DNA of 64,000 nucleotides from Gracilibacillus salitolerans (GTDB taxonomy: Bacteria > Bacillota > Bacilli > Bacillales > Amphibacillaceae). A program made the translations under genes and the position numbers. Below, in pieces: positions 1 through 8,354 of this stretch (position 1 is its first letter; each line of letters begins with the position of its first letter). Under the pieces are notes generated by a model, which searched no databases, had not been told where the DNA came from, and was given only the letters and a program-made list of their open reading frames with translations. Where the stretch lies: the NCBI RefSeq assembly GCF_009650095.1, contig NZ_CP045915.1, positions 3,844,001 through 3,908,000 of the forward strand. The letters run 5' to 3'.

Positions 1-619
1 ATCTTTGGGCAGCAGGTAACACTTCTAATTCTGGCAAGCGGCAATTTAAATTATATTTATGCTGTTCCAATACTAATCCTAAGAAATTTCTTGCTTTGGC
101 AGTTGCTTGTGCCTCTGCTAGAGCCCACCCAGGAAAATTACTGGAACCTACATAATCAATTTTTCCTTGATAATTTGCATTCTCAAATGCCGGCCAAATT
201 TCTTCCCATGATGTATGACGGTCAATATGGTGCATCATGTATATTTCCACATGATCGGTTTGAAGCCTCCGTAATGAGTCCTCCAAATGACGCTTTATTT
301 TATACGCCGATAAACCTGGTTCATCATTTGGTCCATAAATAGGATCAAACATTTTTTCATGCATCTTCGTAGCTAAAACCACTCTTTCTCTGCGATTGCC
401 ACCTTGTGTAAACCATTTGCCAATAATTTTTTCTGTCAAGCCAGCATTCTCTCCCCAGCCATAATTATTAGCGGTGTCAAAATAATTAATTCCGGCATCA
501 AGTGCTGCATCCATGATTCGAAATGCTTCTTTTTCCTCCGTACTCACACCAAAATTCATTGTCCCTAAGCATAGTTTACTCACTTTTAGCCCAGAGCGAC
601 CTAAATATGTATATTCCAT
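1..619 (-). CDS. Aldo/keto reductase (3' end outside window)
   Basis: NADPH-dependent reduction of aldehydes or ketones, cytoplasmic; the physiological substrate is unknown. I translated the minus strand from an ATG at 617-619, preceded by a GAGGTG ribosome site. The first 206 residues are present and read MEYTYLGRSGLKVSKLCLGT, the usual start of the YghZ/Tas-like branch. The catalytic tetrad is visible: D48 in YFDTANNYG, Y53, K85 in ATKMH and H130 in YMMHHID. The C-terminal third with the cofactor phosphate site lies beyond base 1. The gene is divergent from the SDR gene at 754, and the 134-bp gap probably holds both promoters. Family assignment is firm; substrate is not inferable. Confidence 0.9.
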   Translation of the reverse strand, partial: MEYTYLGRSGLKVSKLCLGTMNFGVSTEEKEAFRIMDAALDAGINYFDTANNYGWGENAGLTEKIIGKWFTQGGNRRERVVLATKMHEKMFDPIYGPNDEPGLSAYKIKRHLEDSLRRLQTDHVEIYMMHHIDRHTSWEEIWPAFENANYQGKIDYVGSSNFPGWALAEAQATAKARNFLGLVLEQHKYNLNCRLPELEVLPAAQR

Positions 620-753
620 TCCCTTCACCTCTTTATCATTTCTTAAAAATGTACCACCGCTTTCATGCGAATGCAAACGTTATCTTTTATCCTAATGTGT
701 AAATACATCAAAAATGGGGTAAGTTTAGGAAAAAGAAATAAGGAGGCATCACC

Positions 754-1539
754 TTGAATAACCGATTTGAAGATAAAGTTGCTGTAGTAACCGGTGGGAG
801 TTCAGGTATTGGCCGTGCTTCTGCCATCCAACTTGCAAAAGAAGGTGCGAAAGTTTGCTTAATGGATTTGAAAGAAGAACAAGCAGAAAAAGTAAAAAAA
901 GAAATCGAAAAAGATGGTGGTGAAGCTCTCATTGCCGACGTTGATTTATCTGATCCCGCAAGAGTGGAAAAGGGAATGAAAGAAGTGGTCGACAACTGGG
1001 GAAGCATCGATATTATTTTTGCAAATGGCGGGATAAATGGTGTACTTGCACCGATAGAGGATTTAACTCCCGAAGACTGGGACAACACCATTAACACAAA
1101 CTTAAAAGGAACCTTCCATACGATTAAATATGCGATACCTTTTATGAAAGAAAAAGGGGGAAGTGTGATTATCACTAGTTCAGTTAATGGTAATCGAATC
1201 TTTTCTAATTTCGGGATGTCAGCTTACAGTACGTCCAAAGCTGGACAAATGGCCTTTGGTAAAATGGCGGCATTAGAATTAGCCAAGTATAAAATCAGAG
1301 TCAATATTATATGCCCTGGTGCGATTAAAACAAACATTGGTAAAAACACGGAAAAAACACCTGAATTAAAAAAAATCGAAATTCCTGTGGAGTATCCTAA
1401 GGGAGATAAACCATTAGAACATCATCCCGGAAATCCAGAGCAAGTTGCAGATCTTGTTACCTTCCTTGCCTCCGACCAATCAAGCCATATTACTGGGACC
1501 GAACTATTTATTGATGGCGCAGAGTCGTTGCTGAAATAA
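754..1539 (+). CDS. SDR family NAD(P)-dependent oxidoreductase
   Basis: Classical short-chain dehydrogenase/reductase of 261 residues, a soluble Rossmann-fold enzyme. Visible motifs: cofactor loop TGGSSGIG at residues 13-20, the NGG variant of NAG near residue 91, catalytic Ser in ITSSVNG, the YSTSK pair near residue 157, and the PG motif in NIICPGAIKT. An Asp after the second strand (CLMDLKEE) favours NAD(H) over NADP(H). It starts at TTG 754, eight bases after AGGAGG (741-746). It stands alone and ends in a hairpin terminator at 1546-1580. The substrate is unknown; glucose-dehydrogenase or 3-oxoacyl-reductase labels would be guesses. Confidence 0.88.
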   Translation: MNNRFEDKVAVVTGGSSGIGRASAIQLAKEGAKVCLMDLKEEQAEKVKKEIEKDGGEALIADVDLSDPARVEKGMKEVVDNWGSIDIIFANGGINGVLAPIEDLTPEDWDNTINTNLKGTFHTIKYAIPFMKEKGGSVIITSSVNGNRIFSNFGMSAYSTSKAGQMAFGKMAALELAKYKIRVNIICPGAIKTNIGKNTEKTPELKKIEIPVEYPKGDKPLEHHPGNPEQVADLVTFLASDQSSHITGTELFIDGAESLLK

Positions 1540-1545
1540 TCTATT

Positions 1546-1580
1546 AAGGCTTATCGTTTCCTTACGTGGCGATAAGCCTT
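1546..1580 (+). terminator. Hairpin terminator after the SDR gene
   Basis: An 11-bp perfect stem (AAGGCTTATCG with CGATAAGCCTT) and a 13-nt loop, seven bases after the stop codon. The T tract is weak (GGTCTGTTTG), so termination may be partial. Confidence 0.65.
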
Positions 1581-1695
1581 GGTCTGTTTGACAAAAAAAT
1601 AGGTGTAGCCATCTTTCATAACCTTAGATTATTTCCTAAAAGCAAAAATGTGATATTATATAAGAAGAGTATTTCAGCAAATTGGGGGTTAAGAA

Positions 1696-2601
1696 ATGGG
1701 TAAGCGTTTATTTTTATTTATTTTAACGAATATTTTGGTAATGACGACGATTGTTATTGTATGGTCAGTTATTACCAGATACACAGAACTTGGTGGATCC
1801 TTTCAAAATGGTGACTCGATCAACTATACTACTCTCATGGTCTTTAGTTTGGTGGTTGGTTTTACAGGAGCATTCATCTCACTGGCTATGTCCCGTTGGA
1901 TGGCTAAGATGATGATGAAGGTAAAAGTAATTGATCCAAACCGGCCAGCATCAGCTCAAGAACGTGTAGTATATGAAAAAGTAGAACGATTATCTCGTGC
2001 AGCCGGTTTAGCACATACACCAGAAGTTGGTATTTACCCATCTAGAGAAGTGAATGCTTTTGCTACAGGACCAACAAAGAAACGTTCATTGGTAGCTGTT
2101 TCACAAGGGCTTTTAGAAACAATGGATGACGATGCCATAGAAGGTATTATCGCACACGAAGTAGCACACGTTTCTAATGGTGATATGGTGACCATGACGC
2201 TTTTACAGGGTGTTGTCAACACGTTTGTCGTGTTCTTCTCTCGAATTGCGGCCATTATCGTATCACGATTTGTTCGCTCAGAAATCCAATGGATCGTACG
2301 ATTCGCAGCAATTATTGTCTTTCAAATATTATTCTCTATACTTGGAAGCTTCGTCGTCAGTGCCTACTCACGACACCGAGAGTATCACGCTGACCGTGGT
2401 GGAGCAGATCTGGCAGGGCGTGATAAAATGGCACATGCATTACGCTCACTAAAAATGTACATTGATCGAGCAAAAATCGATGATCGTACCGACGACTCCG
2501 CGATCCAAACGATGAAAATCAGTGGTAAATCCGGCATGATGGCATTATTGTCATCTCACCCACCACTAGAAGATCGTATTGCAAAACTTGAGCAACGATA
2601 A
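1696..2601 (+). CDS. htpX: Protease HtpX (membrane zinc metalloprotease)
   Basis: M48-family membrane-bound zinc endoprotease that degrades misfolded membrane proteins. At 301 residues it has the usual length. Two N-terminal membrane segments (about 7-27 and 45-66) precede the cytoplasmic catalytic domain. HEVAH at 154-158 gives two zinc ligands and the catalytic Glu; a third ligand is likely the Glu in [13 protein letters not shown]. Two further hydrophobic stretches lie around 170-215. It starts at ATG 1696 behind TTGGGGGTTAAGA; a TATTAT-like -10 lies near 1654. It is monocistronic and ends at a strong hairpin at 2643-2672. Confidence 0.95.
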   Translation: MGKRLFLFILTNILVMTTIVIVWSVITRYTELGGSFQNGDSINYTTLMVFSLVVGFTGAFISLAMSRWMAKMMMKVKVIDPNRPASAQERVVYEKVERLSRAAGLAHTPEVGIYPSREVNAFATGPTKKRSLVAVSQGLLETMDDDAIEGIIAHEVAHVSNGDMVTMTLLQGVVNTFVVFFSRIAAIIVSRFVRSEIQWIVRFAAIIVFQILFSILGSFVVSAYSRHREYHADRGGADLAGRDKMAHALRSLKMYIDRAKIDDRTDDSAIQTMKISGKSGMMALLSSHPPLEDRIAKLEQR

Positions 2602-2642
2602 AATTTTACTTTCTGATAGTATAAAATAAAAGAATATCAGAA

Positions 2643-2672
2643 ATGGGACAGAGGTTAATTCTTCTGTCCCAT
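2643..2672. terminator. Bidirectional terminator between htpX and a binding-protein gene
   Basis: Nine-bp stem ATGGGACAG/CTGTCCCAT followed by GTTTATTTT on the plus strand. It sits between convergent genes and can serve htpX and the minus-strand binding-protein gene. Confidence 0.75.
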
Positions 2673-2709
2673 GTTTATTTTATACTTTTTAGCTACTAAG
2701 CAACCCTGC

Positions 2710-4212
2710 TTACTGCATTTCCTGCCATTGTTCTGTGTATTCTTCTATCACCTGCTCGCCACCTTCATCCTTCCACTTATCTATCGCCGCATCGAATCCA
2801 TCACTATCAATTTGCCCTAGAAAATATTGATAGGTAGCATCCTCCATGATCTGAGATAAAATTTCTGATTTATCGGCCCATGTTTGCGAATCAAGTGGAG
2901 CAGTCAAATCTTCAACTAGATAATCATTATTATCTATATAAAGCTCATCTGCTTTTGCACGAGGTTCATATTCATAATAGCCGGTATAACGTCCATTCGT
3001 TTCAGGCTCACCAATTTCAAAAGGCGTATATGGCCGAATTTCAAGATTATATTGATCTTGATTTTCTGGTATTACTTCCGCATAACCATCCACCACTTCG
3101 TAATGCTCCCCTTCTACACCCCAATACAATAAATTGGATCCCTCAGGTGTCATTAAGAAATCAAAGAAAGAAAGTATACCCTTCAACTCCTCCTCCGTTT
3201 CAACGGACGATTTCGGGAAAATTAACATACTTCCATAACCCGGAATGGATCTCGTGCGATATTCACCATCAGGACCTTCAATATAATTGTGAACATCGAA
3301 AACAACATCTGGATTAATTGCTACAGCATCTCGATACATCGGCTCTACATCGCCCATTGTACCAATATAGACACCCGCAGTTCCGTCTTTTAACATATTC
3401 TGCTGATCTGTTTTACTTGTTACAGGAGCATCACGATTGATATAACCATTATCAAATAAGCTTTTGAAATAATCCATTGCTTCACGATACTCGGGGAACA
3501 TAAATTGCGGCAATAGCTGTCCATCCTTTTCACCCCAATTGTTCGGCGCACCATGCCATGTTGCAAAGTTTTCAAATGTTCCTAAAATTTCCCGGTCAGT
3601 TAAACCAATTGTATCATCCTCGCCATTACCATCTGGATCATCTTCCGTAAATGCCCTCATCATTTTATATAATTCATCTAAATTAGTTGGTGTATTTAAA
3701 CCTAGGTTTTCTGCCCAGTCCTGGCGATAAATTAAACCTTGACGAGAAAGTGGTCGTCCGGCATATAGCGTGTATAACTTGCCATCTATCATCGTATTTT
3801 TTAAAATTTCAGGATTTAATTTATTTAAATTAGGAAACTCTTCTAAATATGGACCTATTTCCCAATATTGCCCATCTCGTACCGCTTCTTTTTGTTGATC
3901 CAATGTCACATCCTTCAACAAAAATACATCTGGTAAATTATTTGTCGCAATAGCCGTATTAAGATTCTCTGCATAATTATTATCAGGAACCCAGCGAATA
4001 TCTAATTCTGTATTGGTCGCCTCTTCCAAAAGTTCCTCCAGACGAGGTTCCGGAACCTCGGGAACGTGCAGATTAAACATCATTGATATCTCCTGTGGCT
4101 CTTCCTGAGACTCTGTTGATGATTCCTCATTCGAGGAAGTATCATCATCACTACAAGCTACTAACATGAACAATACAAACATGCTCCATACATAAACACT
4201 CTTTTTCCACAT
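2710..4212 (-). CDS. LplA/YtcQ-type extracellular solute-binding lipoprotein (orphan)
   Basis: Substrate-binding lipoprotein of a carbohydrate ABC importer, anchored outside the membrane. The 500-residue protein has a signal peptide ending in the lipobox LVAC, with lipidation expected at C20, then an acidic Ser/Glu linker. The body is clearly homologous to the protein at 10209-11726: both have a DNNYAENLNTAIAT-like segment, PLSR..YR.DWAENLG, and the acidic loop DPDGNGEDDT that looks like a calcium-binding loop. No permease or ATPase gene is adjacent, so it probably serves permeases elsewhere. TAGGGGGTATGG gives the ribosome site for ATG 4212. A perfect 14-bp palindrome lies 76 bp upstream. 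Confidence 0.9.
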   Translation of the reverse strand: MWKKSVYVWSMFVLFMLVACSDDDTSSNEESSTESQEEPQEISMMFNLHVPEVPEPRLEELLEEATNTELDIRWVPDNNYAENLNTAIATNNLPDVFLLKDVTLDQQKEAVRDGQYWEIGPYLEEFPNLNKLNPEILKNTMIDGKLYTLYAGRPLSRQGLIYRQDWAENLGLNTPTNLDELYKMMRAFTEDDPDGNGEDDTIGLTDREILGTFENFATWHGAPNNWGEKDGQLLPQFMFPEYREAMDYFKSLFDNGYINRDAPVTSKTDQQNMLKDGTAGVYIGTMGDVEPMYRDAVAINPDVVFDVHNYIEGPDGEYRTRSIPGYGSMLIFPKSSVETEEELKGILSFFDFLMTPEGSNLLYWGVEGEHYEVVDGYAEVIPENQDQYNLEIRPYTPFEIGEPETNGRYTGYYEYEPRAKADELYIDNNDYLVEDLTAPLDSQTWADKSEILSQIMEDATYQYFLGQIDSDGFDAAIDKWKDEGGEQVIEEYTEQWQEMQ

Positions 4213-4287
4213 TAGCCATACCCCCTATTCGTTGTTCACTTCTTCCTTTCCCACTATAATCACACCACCTCCTTTCATTAACCTCAG

Positions 4288-4301
4288 TAACAACGTTGTT
4301 A
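4288..4301. promoter_or_regulatory. Perfect 14-bp palindrome upstream of the orphan binding-protein gene
   Basis: TAACAACGTTGTTA is a perfect palindrome centred on CG, the geometry of LacI-family operators. It differs from the cre consensus at the outer G and C positions, so a dedicated LacI-type regulator fits better than CcpA. No such regulator gene is in the window. The region 4213-4473 holds nothing else I recognise. Confidence 0.4.
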
Positions 4302-4473
4302 TTATTGACGTTGCTACGTCTTTTGACGTGCCTTATTTTAAAGAATATGAAATTACTATTTGTCACATGATCAATTTTTTTATTTTAAACGATGTTAGGT
4401 TTGGTGCAAATTAAAGAAGGAATCTCGACAATACGAAATTCCCACTCATCTATACCATATTTCTCTTCCGTTA

Positions 4474-5058
4474 TTATTTTTTTGCAATGATAATGTACAG
4501 AAAATCAGTCGGATGCACTTTCTGTATAATACTAAGTCCTGCATTCTTAATTGCTTGTTCCATAAGTGATGAAGGAATTCTAGGATGGTTTTCAAGCTGG
4601 CTTTCCTTCTTTTCAAATTCAACACATACAAAATATCCACCAGATTTGAGAACTCGTTTCATTTGGTTTAATGAAGTAGACAAATCTTTAACCTCATGTA
4701 AAACGATTGATGCTAATACAATGTCAATTGAGGTATCATTTAATGGAATATCATCCATACTAGCTTTTAACGTTTTGACATTTGTTATATTTTCTTTATT
4801 CGCCTTGGAATTTACAAAGTCTAACATTTTAGAATCTATATCTAATGCGTATACTAATCCATCCACGATTTTAGCGGCAGGTATGGTAATATATCCTGTA
4901 CCTGCACCTATATCTAAGATGTTATCTTCTTTTTTAATAGGAAACATGCGCAGCAGCTGTTCTGGGGGTATATCCCCTCTTCGTTCAGGATTATCAAGAA
5001 ATTCAACTTTTTTTGCGAAATGTGCCATTCCTTCGGGACCATACTCTTTTTTGTCCAT
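4474..5058 (-). CDS. Class I SAM-dependent methyltransferase
   Basis: Soluble methyltransferase of 194 residues; the acceptor is unknown. Motif I is LDIGAGTGY, followed by the acidic ribose contact ALDID and motif IV-like IDIVLASIVLHEV. The N-terminus MDKKEYGPEGMAHFAKKVEF is typical of a small Firmicutes family. I chose ATG 5058 because AGGAGG lies eight bases upstream, whereas the longer TTG start at 5079 would place the ribosome site inside the coding region. It follows the flavoprotein gene by 30 bp and is probably cotranscribed with it, so it may belong to the same Rrf2-controlled response. Confidence 0.85.
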   Translation of the reverse strand: MDKKEYGPEGMAHFAKKVEFLDNPERRGDIPPEQLLRMFPIKKEDNILDIGAGTGYITIPAAKIVDGLVYALDIDSKMLDFVNSKANKENITNVKTLKASMDDIPLNDTSIDIVLASIVLHEVKDLSTSLNQMKRVLKSGGYFVCVEFEKKESQLENHPRIPSSLMEQAIKNAGLSIIQKVHPTDFLYIIIAKK

Positions 5059-5088
5059 ATGAGTTATCCTCCTTTTCAATAAAAGCTA

Positions 5089-5985
5089 TTAAAAATCTTC
5101 ATTAATTAAATCACTTACTACCCCACTAGCAACTTTACTACCTTCACTTGCAGCAACAATTAATTGAGGGAGTGAGAAGGTAGTATCTCCACTGGCATAG
5201 ATTCCATCAATATTCGTACGTCCAAAATCATCTATTTCAATGCCACTCATCTGATTCATGTCACATCCTAATTTCTCAGCCAAAATGGATGCTTGCTTTA
5301 ATTCGCAAGCTACAAACCCTCCTTCCCTTTCCATTTCTTTACCATCCTTAAACTTCACCTTTAGCAAATAGCCATTGTCACCTTGTAAACTTGCTATTTC
5401 ATCTTCTATTACCTTGATATTCTTATCGGATAATAACTCCTTTTGCTCTTTAGAAAAAATATTTGTACCATTTGTACAAACAACAAGGTCACTACTCCAA
5501 TTAGAAACCATTTTTGTCAAATGCATAACACGATCGCTTTCTGCAATAACAACTAATCGGCGGTCTTTTAATTCCCACCCATCACAAAATGGACAAACAA
5601 ATAAGCTCGTACCATAGAATTCATGAATTCCTTCTATATCTGGCAATACATCTTGAAGTCCTGTTGCTAGAATAACCTTTCTGGAATGATAGGAATTTCC
5701 ATCGTCTGTATGAATTATAAAGGATTCATTTTCCTTTTTTATATCTATTACTCGTTGATTTTCAACCGACAGATTCGGGTATTTCTCCAAATCCTGCTTA
5801 GCTATTCGTTTAAATTCTGAAGGTTTGATACCATCTCTTGTGATAAAACCATGCGATTCATGGGTTACAGCATTTCTTGGTTTATCTTCGTCAAGCAATA
5901 TAATATTCTTTTTTGCTCTCGCAAGTACCAAAGAAGCATTAAGGCCTGCTGGTCCTCCTCCAATAATTACGCAATCTAACAACAT
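5089..5985 (-). CDS. Thioredoxin-reductase-like FAD flavoprotein with CPFC redox pair
   Basis: A 298-residue pyridine-nucleotide-disulfide-type flavoprotein. The FAD loop GGGPAG is at residues 9-14, and the second FAD motif is GRTNIDGIYASGD. The redox pair is CPFCDGWE (C131, C134). Where true thioredoxin reductases carry the NADPH motif GGGxxA, this protein reads VVIAESDRVMHL, so the pyridine-nucleotide site looks degenerate. It may use another electron donor or act as a dithiol oxidase, as known for related proteins. AAGGAGGAAG precedes ATG 5985. One Rrf2 operator copy lies at 6012-6037, just upstream. Family is sure; partner and substrate are not. Confidence 0.85.
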   Translation of the reverse strand: MLLDCVIIGGGPAGLNASLVLARAKKNIILLDEDKPRNAVTHESHGFITRDGIKPSEFKRIAKQDLEKYPNLSVENQRVIDIKKENESFIIHTDDGNSYHSRKVILATGLQDVLPDIEGIHEFYGTSLFVCPFCDGWELKDRRLVVIAESDRVMHLTKMVSNWSSDLVVCTNGTNIFSKEQKELLSDKNIKVIEDEIASLQGDNGYLLKVKFKDGKEMEREGGFVACELKQASILAEKLGCDMNQMSGIEIDDFGRTNIDGIYASGDTTFSLPQLIVAASEGSKVASGVVSDLINEDF

Positions 5986-6011
5986 GTTATCTTCCTCCTT
6001 GTATAAAGTAC

Positions 6012-6037
6012 ATTAAAGACTCTTAATATCTATAATT
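6012..6037 (-). promoter_or_regulatory. Rrf2-type operator, copy 1 (before the flavoprotein gene)
   Basis: A 26-bp element identical at 21 of 26 positions to the one at 6515-6540. On the minus strand its core reads AGAT-N7-GTCT, an imperfect inverted repeat. It lies between the Rrf2 gene and the flavoprotein gene, so it probably controls an internal promoter for the flavoprotein-methyltransferase pair. Confidence 0.6.
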
Positions 6038-6049
6038 GAGGTAAAAAAA

Positions 6050-6493
6050 TTAATGTGATTGTTCACAATCTATTTTATGATTTTTGGCCGCTTCGATTTG
6101 TTTGGCAATGTCAATAATGTATTTTTTGTCTAAATCATCTTTCATTTTTCTTTCTGCTTCAATCATTACATTTTCTATTAAACATTCTCCATTTTTATTT
6201 TCTTCATGTTCCAGTGAACAGCTAAATAAGGTTGTTTCCCCTTCCACAGCATGGATAACATCTAAAAAAGAAATTTCACGAGAACGTCTTACAATACTGT
6301 ATCCTCCATTAACACCAGGAGTTGATTCAATTAGTCCTGCTTTTACAAGTTTCGTTAAAATCTTCGAAAGGTATGTTGGTGAAAGATTTTGAATTTTAGC
6401 TAATTGATCTACTCCAACAGATTTTCCCTTTGGTGTTAACGTTAAATATGCCATTGTGTGTAAAGCATAATTTGTGGCTCTAGAATATTTCAT
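6050..6493 (-). CDS. Rrf2 family transcriptional regulator
   Basis: A 147-residue DNA-binding repressor of the Rrf2 family. The winged-helix domain occupies residues 1-75, with the recognition helix LSPTYLSKILTKLVKAGLI and the wing GVNGGYSIVRR. Cysteines C92, C104 and C143 could bind an Fe-S cluster or act as thiol switches; the spacing (92/104) is close to but not the same as in NsrR or IscR. It is first in the order rrf2, flavoprotein, methyltransferase, all on the minus strand. Matching operator copies in front of this gene and of the flavoprotein gene imply autoregulation and control of a redox or thiol-stress response. Confidence 0.9.
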   Translation of the reverse strand: MKYSRATNYALHTMAYLTLTPKGKSVGVDQLAKIQNLSPTYLSKILTKLVKAGLIESTPGVNGGYSIVRRSREISFLDVIHAVEGETTLFSCSLEHEENKNGECLIENVMIEAERKMKDDLDKKYIIDIAKQIEAAKNHKIDCEQSH

Positions 6494-6514
6494 TACTTTT
6501 CACCTCATAGATAT

Positions 6515-6540
6515 ATTAAAGACCTTTTATGTCTGTAATT
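6515..6540 (-). promoter_or_regulatory. Rrf2-type operator, copy 2 (before the rrf2 gene)
   Basis: Second copy of the 26-bp element at 6012-6037, 22 bp upstream of the regulator's start codon. On the minus strand the core is AGAC-N7-GTCT, a clean inverted repeat. Position and duplication support an autoregulatory operator. Confidence 0.6.
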
Positions 6541-6663
6541 AATCTTAAACTAACATGGGTCAAAACGCAAGATATTTACTCACATTTCCATAATCAATGC
6601 TTATATTTGCAATTTATTACATGAAATCTTGTCTCCGAATCATACTAATATCAGGAGGCAAGC

Positions 6664-7584
6664 ATGCATATGAAAATTACGTATTTAACGATCTTTTTTT
6701 TGCTTTTTAATCAAACCAGTGTTCCGCATGACTTAGTAGTGACATATAAAGGGGAACCAATTGCAAGTGTCAATCGATCTGAATTTATGGTACCGTTTTT
6801 GGATGAGCCTGTGATAGATGAGGATATATATATACAGTTTATAAAAGAACTTGAACAGGAAATGTACCAAGAACCAGTAGATGCAAAGATCAACAATAAT
6901 GGAGTGATTGTCCCTGGAAAAGTCGGATATAAATTACATCGCCAAAAATTTAAAGAACTGTTTTATTCCTATTTTTTCAAAACTGGATCTACTAGGATAG
7001 AAGCACCTGTACTTAACATTCACCCAAATGTAGACAGTGAATTACTGGCAGATATTCGAACACAACAAATAGGGCAATATATTACCTATTTTAATACAAA
7101 TAATAAAGAAAGGTCTCATAATGTTTCTCTTTCAGCAGAAGCAATCAATAATCATGTTGTATTTCCTGGTAAAACCTTCTCTTTTAACGAGGTTGTTGGA
7201 AAAAGGACAGAAGAAAAAGGATATTTGCCTGCTCCTGAGATTGTAAAAGGGGAATTAACGGAAGGTATCGGTGGGGGAATATGTCAGGTGTCCTCCACTC
7301 TATTTAATGCAGTTGATCGTGCCGGAGTACAAATTATGGAGCGATATTCACATAGTAAGAAAGTTCCTTATGTTCCACCTGGACGTGATGCAACAGTTAG
7401 CTGGTACGGACCTGATTTCACATTCAAAAATAATTATAATCAGCCATTACTCATTCGTTCTAAGACAGTTAATGGTAAAGTAATCATTGAAATTTACTCT
7501 TCAGATTTAGTGGAATACACTCCACGTAAAGTACCTAACGCTTCAGACCGGCTACCAAAAGAAATTCAAATATTCAATAATTAG
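6664..7584 (+). CDS. VanW family protein, exported
   Basis: A 306-residue protein with an N-terminal hydrophobic segment (about 3-20) acting as a signal or anchor. Residues about 120-290 form the VanW domain, with the signature EGIGGGICQVSSTLFNA and SHSKKVPYVPPGRDATVSW. VanW proteins sit in some glycopeptide-resistance clusters but are common in Firmicutes without resistance, and their biochemical role is not established. No other van genes are near, so a resistance role is not supported. It starts at ATG 6664 after AGGAGG (6653-6658); ATG 6670 is a possible alternative. It is monocistronic with a terminator at 7621-7648. Confidence 0.88.
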   Translation: MHMKITYLTIFFLLFNQTSVPHDLVVTYKGEPIASVNRSEFMVPFLDEPVIDEDIYIQFIKELEQEMYQEPVDAKINNNGVIVPGKVGYKLHRQKFKELFYSYFFKTGSTRIEAPVLNIHPNVDSELLADIRTQQIGQYITYFNTNNKERSHNVSLSAEAINNHVVFPGKTFSFNEVVGKRTEEKGYLPAPEIVKGELTEGIGGGICQVSSTLFNAVDRAGVQIMERYSHSKKVPYVPPGRDATVSWYGPDFTFKNNYNQPLLIRSKTVNGKVIIEIYSSDLVEYTPRKVPNASDRLPKEIQIFNN

Positions 7585-7620
7585 TTCAGATGAAATAAGG
7601 GGCATTTTTTAGAATTACAA

Positions 7621-7648
7621 CAAGGCGATCCATTTTACGATCGCCTTG
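7621..7648. terminator. Hairpin terminator after the VanW gene
   Basis: Ten-bp perfect stem CAAGGCGATC/GATCGCCTTG with an eight-base loop, flanked by AA and TT. It is probably bidirectional, also serving the tiny gene at 7684-7764. Confidence 0.7.
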
Positions 7649-7683
7649 TTCTACTCTCTATCTCTATTCTGTTAAAGAAACCA

Positions 7684-7764
7684 TTATTTCTTTTTTGACT
7701 TTCCAAACAGACCTATCGCAACAGCTACGGCAATACCTAAGGCGACCCATGAACCTATACTCAT
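7684..7764 (-). CDS. Predicted 26-residue membrane peptide
   Basis: A short reading frame encodes MSIGSWVALGIAVAVAIGLF followed by GKSKKK. One hydrophobic segment of about 18 residues is followed by a lysine-rich tail, so it would sit in the membrane with the tail inside. A GAAGG motif lies just upstream of the ATG. It ends next to the VanW terminator. I do not recognise a family; coding status rests on the clean hydrophobic-plus-basic pattern and the lack of any other gene in 7585-7949. Confidence 0.5.
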   Translation of the reverse strand: MSIGSWVALGIAVAVAIGLFGKSKKK

Positions 7765-7949
7765 TACCTTCACCACCATTTAAATGTTTATACAATACGT
7801 ATACAAACTAAAACTAAGAAAGTTTCATTTATTTTAATTCGGCTCGGATTACATTTTAGTGGCCCCCATAGACAGAGTTATTGAATTCCTAAAAATATAT
7901 GAGTCGATACTGATCATTTTGTTTTCTCCTGTTTAATTGGATAGAATTA

Positions 7950-8264
7950 TTATTCCATAATTTCTACATCTTTTATTTTATTTTTATTACAATTCCAAAC
8001 GTCTTCATCACTTCTTGGTATGGTAAACCCTACCTTTACGTTTTGTCCTTCTTCAAATTCACTAATGTCATCAACTTTGCTTTGTACACACTCTACAGTA
8101 ATTGTTCCTTCTTGTTTATTCACTTTCTCAACAGTACTTTTTCTTACAATTGTTTCCGGCCTTAAAGAATCCTTAAACACCAACCAAACAAATAATACAA
8201 CAACCAATACAATTACCATGACAATGGATAACAGTAACAATTCTTGTTTTAAGTGTTTATTCAT
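7950..8264 (-). CDS. Small membrane-anchored protein, DUF3221-like
   Basis: A 104-residue protein with one N-terminal membrane segment (LLLLSIVMVIVLVVVLFVWL) and an extracytoplasmic domain of about 70 residues. The motif DDISEFEEGQNVKVGF resembles DDVSDFEKGDHVNVWL in the lipoprotein at 44502-44852, suggesting a shared DUF3221/YobA-like fold of unknown function. I chose ATG 8264, spaced correctly behind AAGGGGGAGA; the upstream GTG at 8279 would contain that site. It is monocistronic. Two cysteines in the outer domain could form a disulfide. Confidence 0.7.
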   Translation of the reverse strand: MNKHLKQELLLLSIVMVIVLVVVLFVWLVFKDSLRPETIVRKSTVEKVNKQEGTITVECVQSKVDDISEFEEGQNVKVGFTIPRSDEDVWNCNKNKIKDVEIME

Positions 8265-8354
8265 CTTCTCCCCCTTCACAATTTGCAGCTTTCTTTTAGA
8301 GACTATTCTTGTTCAATTAACCGTTTCTATTTTAACAAAATTGCAATTCATCTA

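Noticed and set aside
672-685. cre-like TGCAAACGTTATCT between the AKR and SDR genes
   Set aside because: Two deviations from consensus, including one in the outer TGW; too weak to list beside the 13/14 sites.
6664-7584. Vancomycin resistance from the VanW gene
   Set aside because: No vanA/H/X or two-component genes nearby; VanW-domain proteins are common in sensitive Firmicutes.
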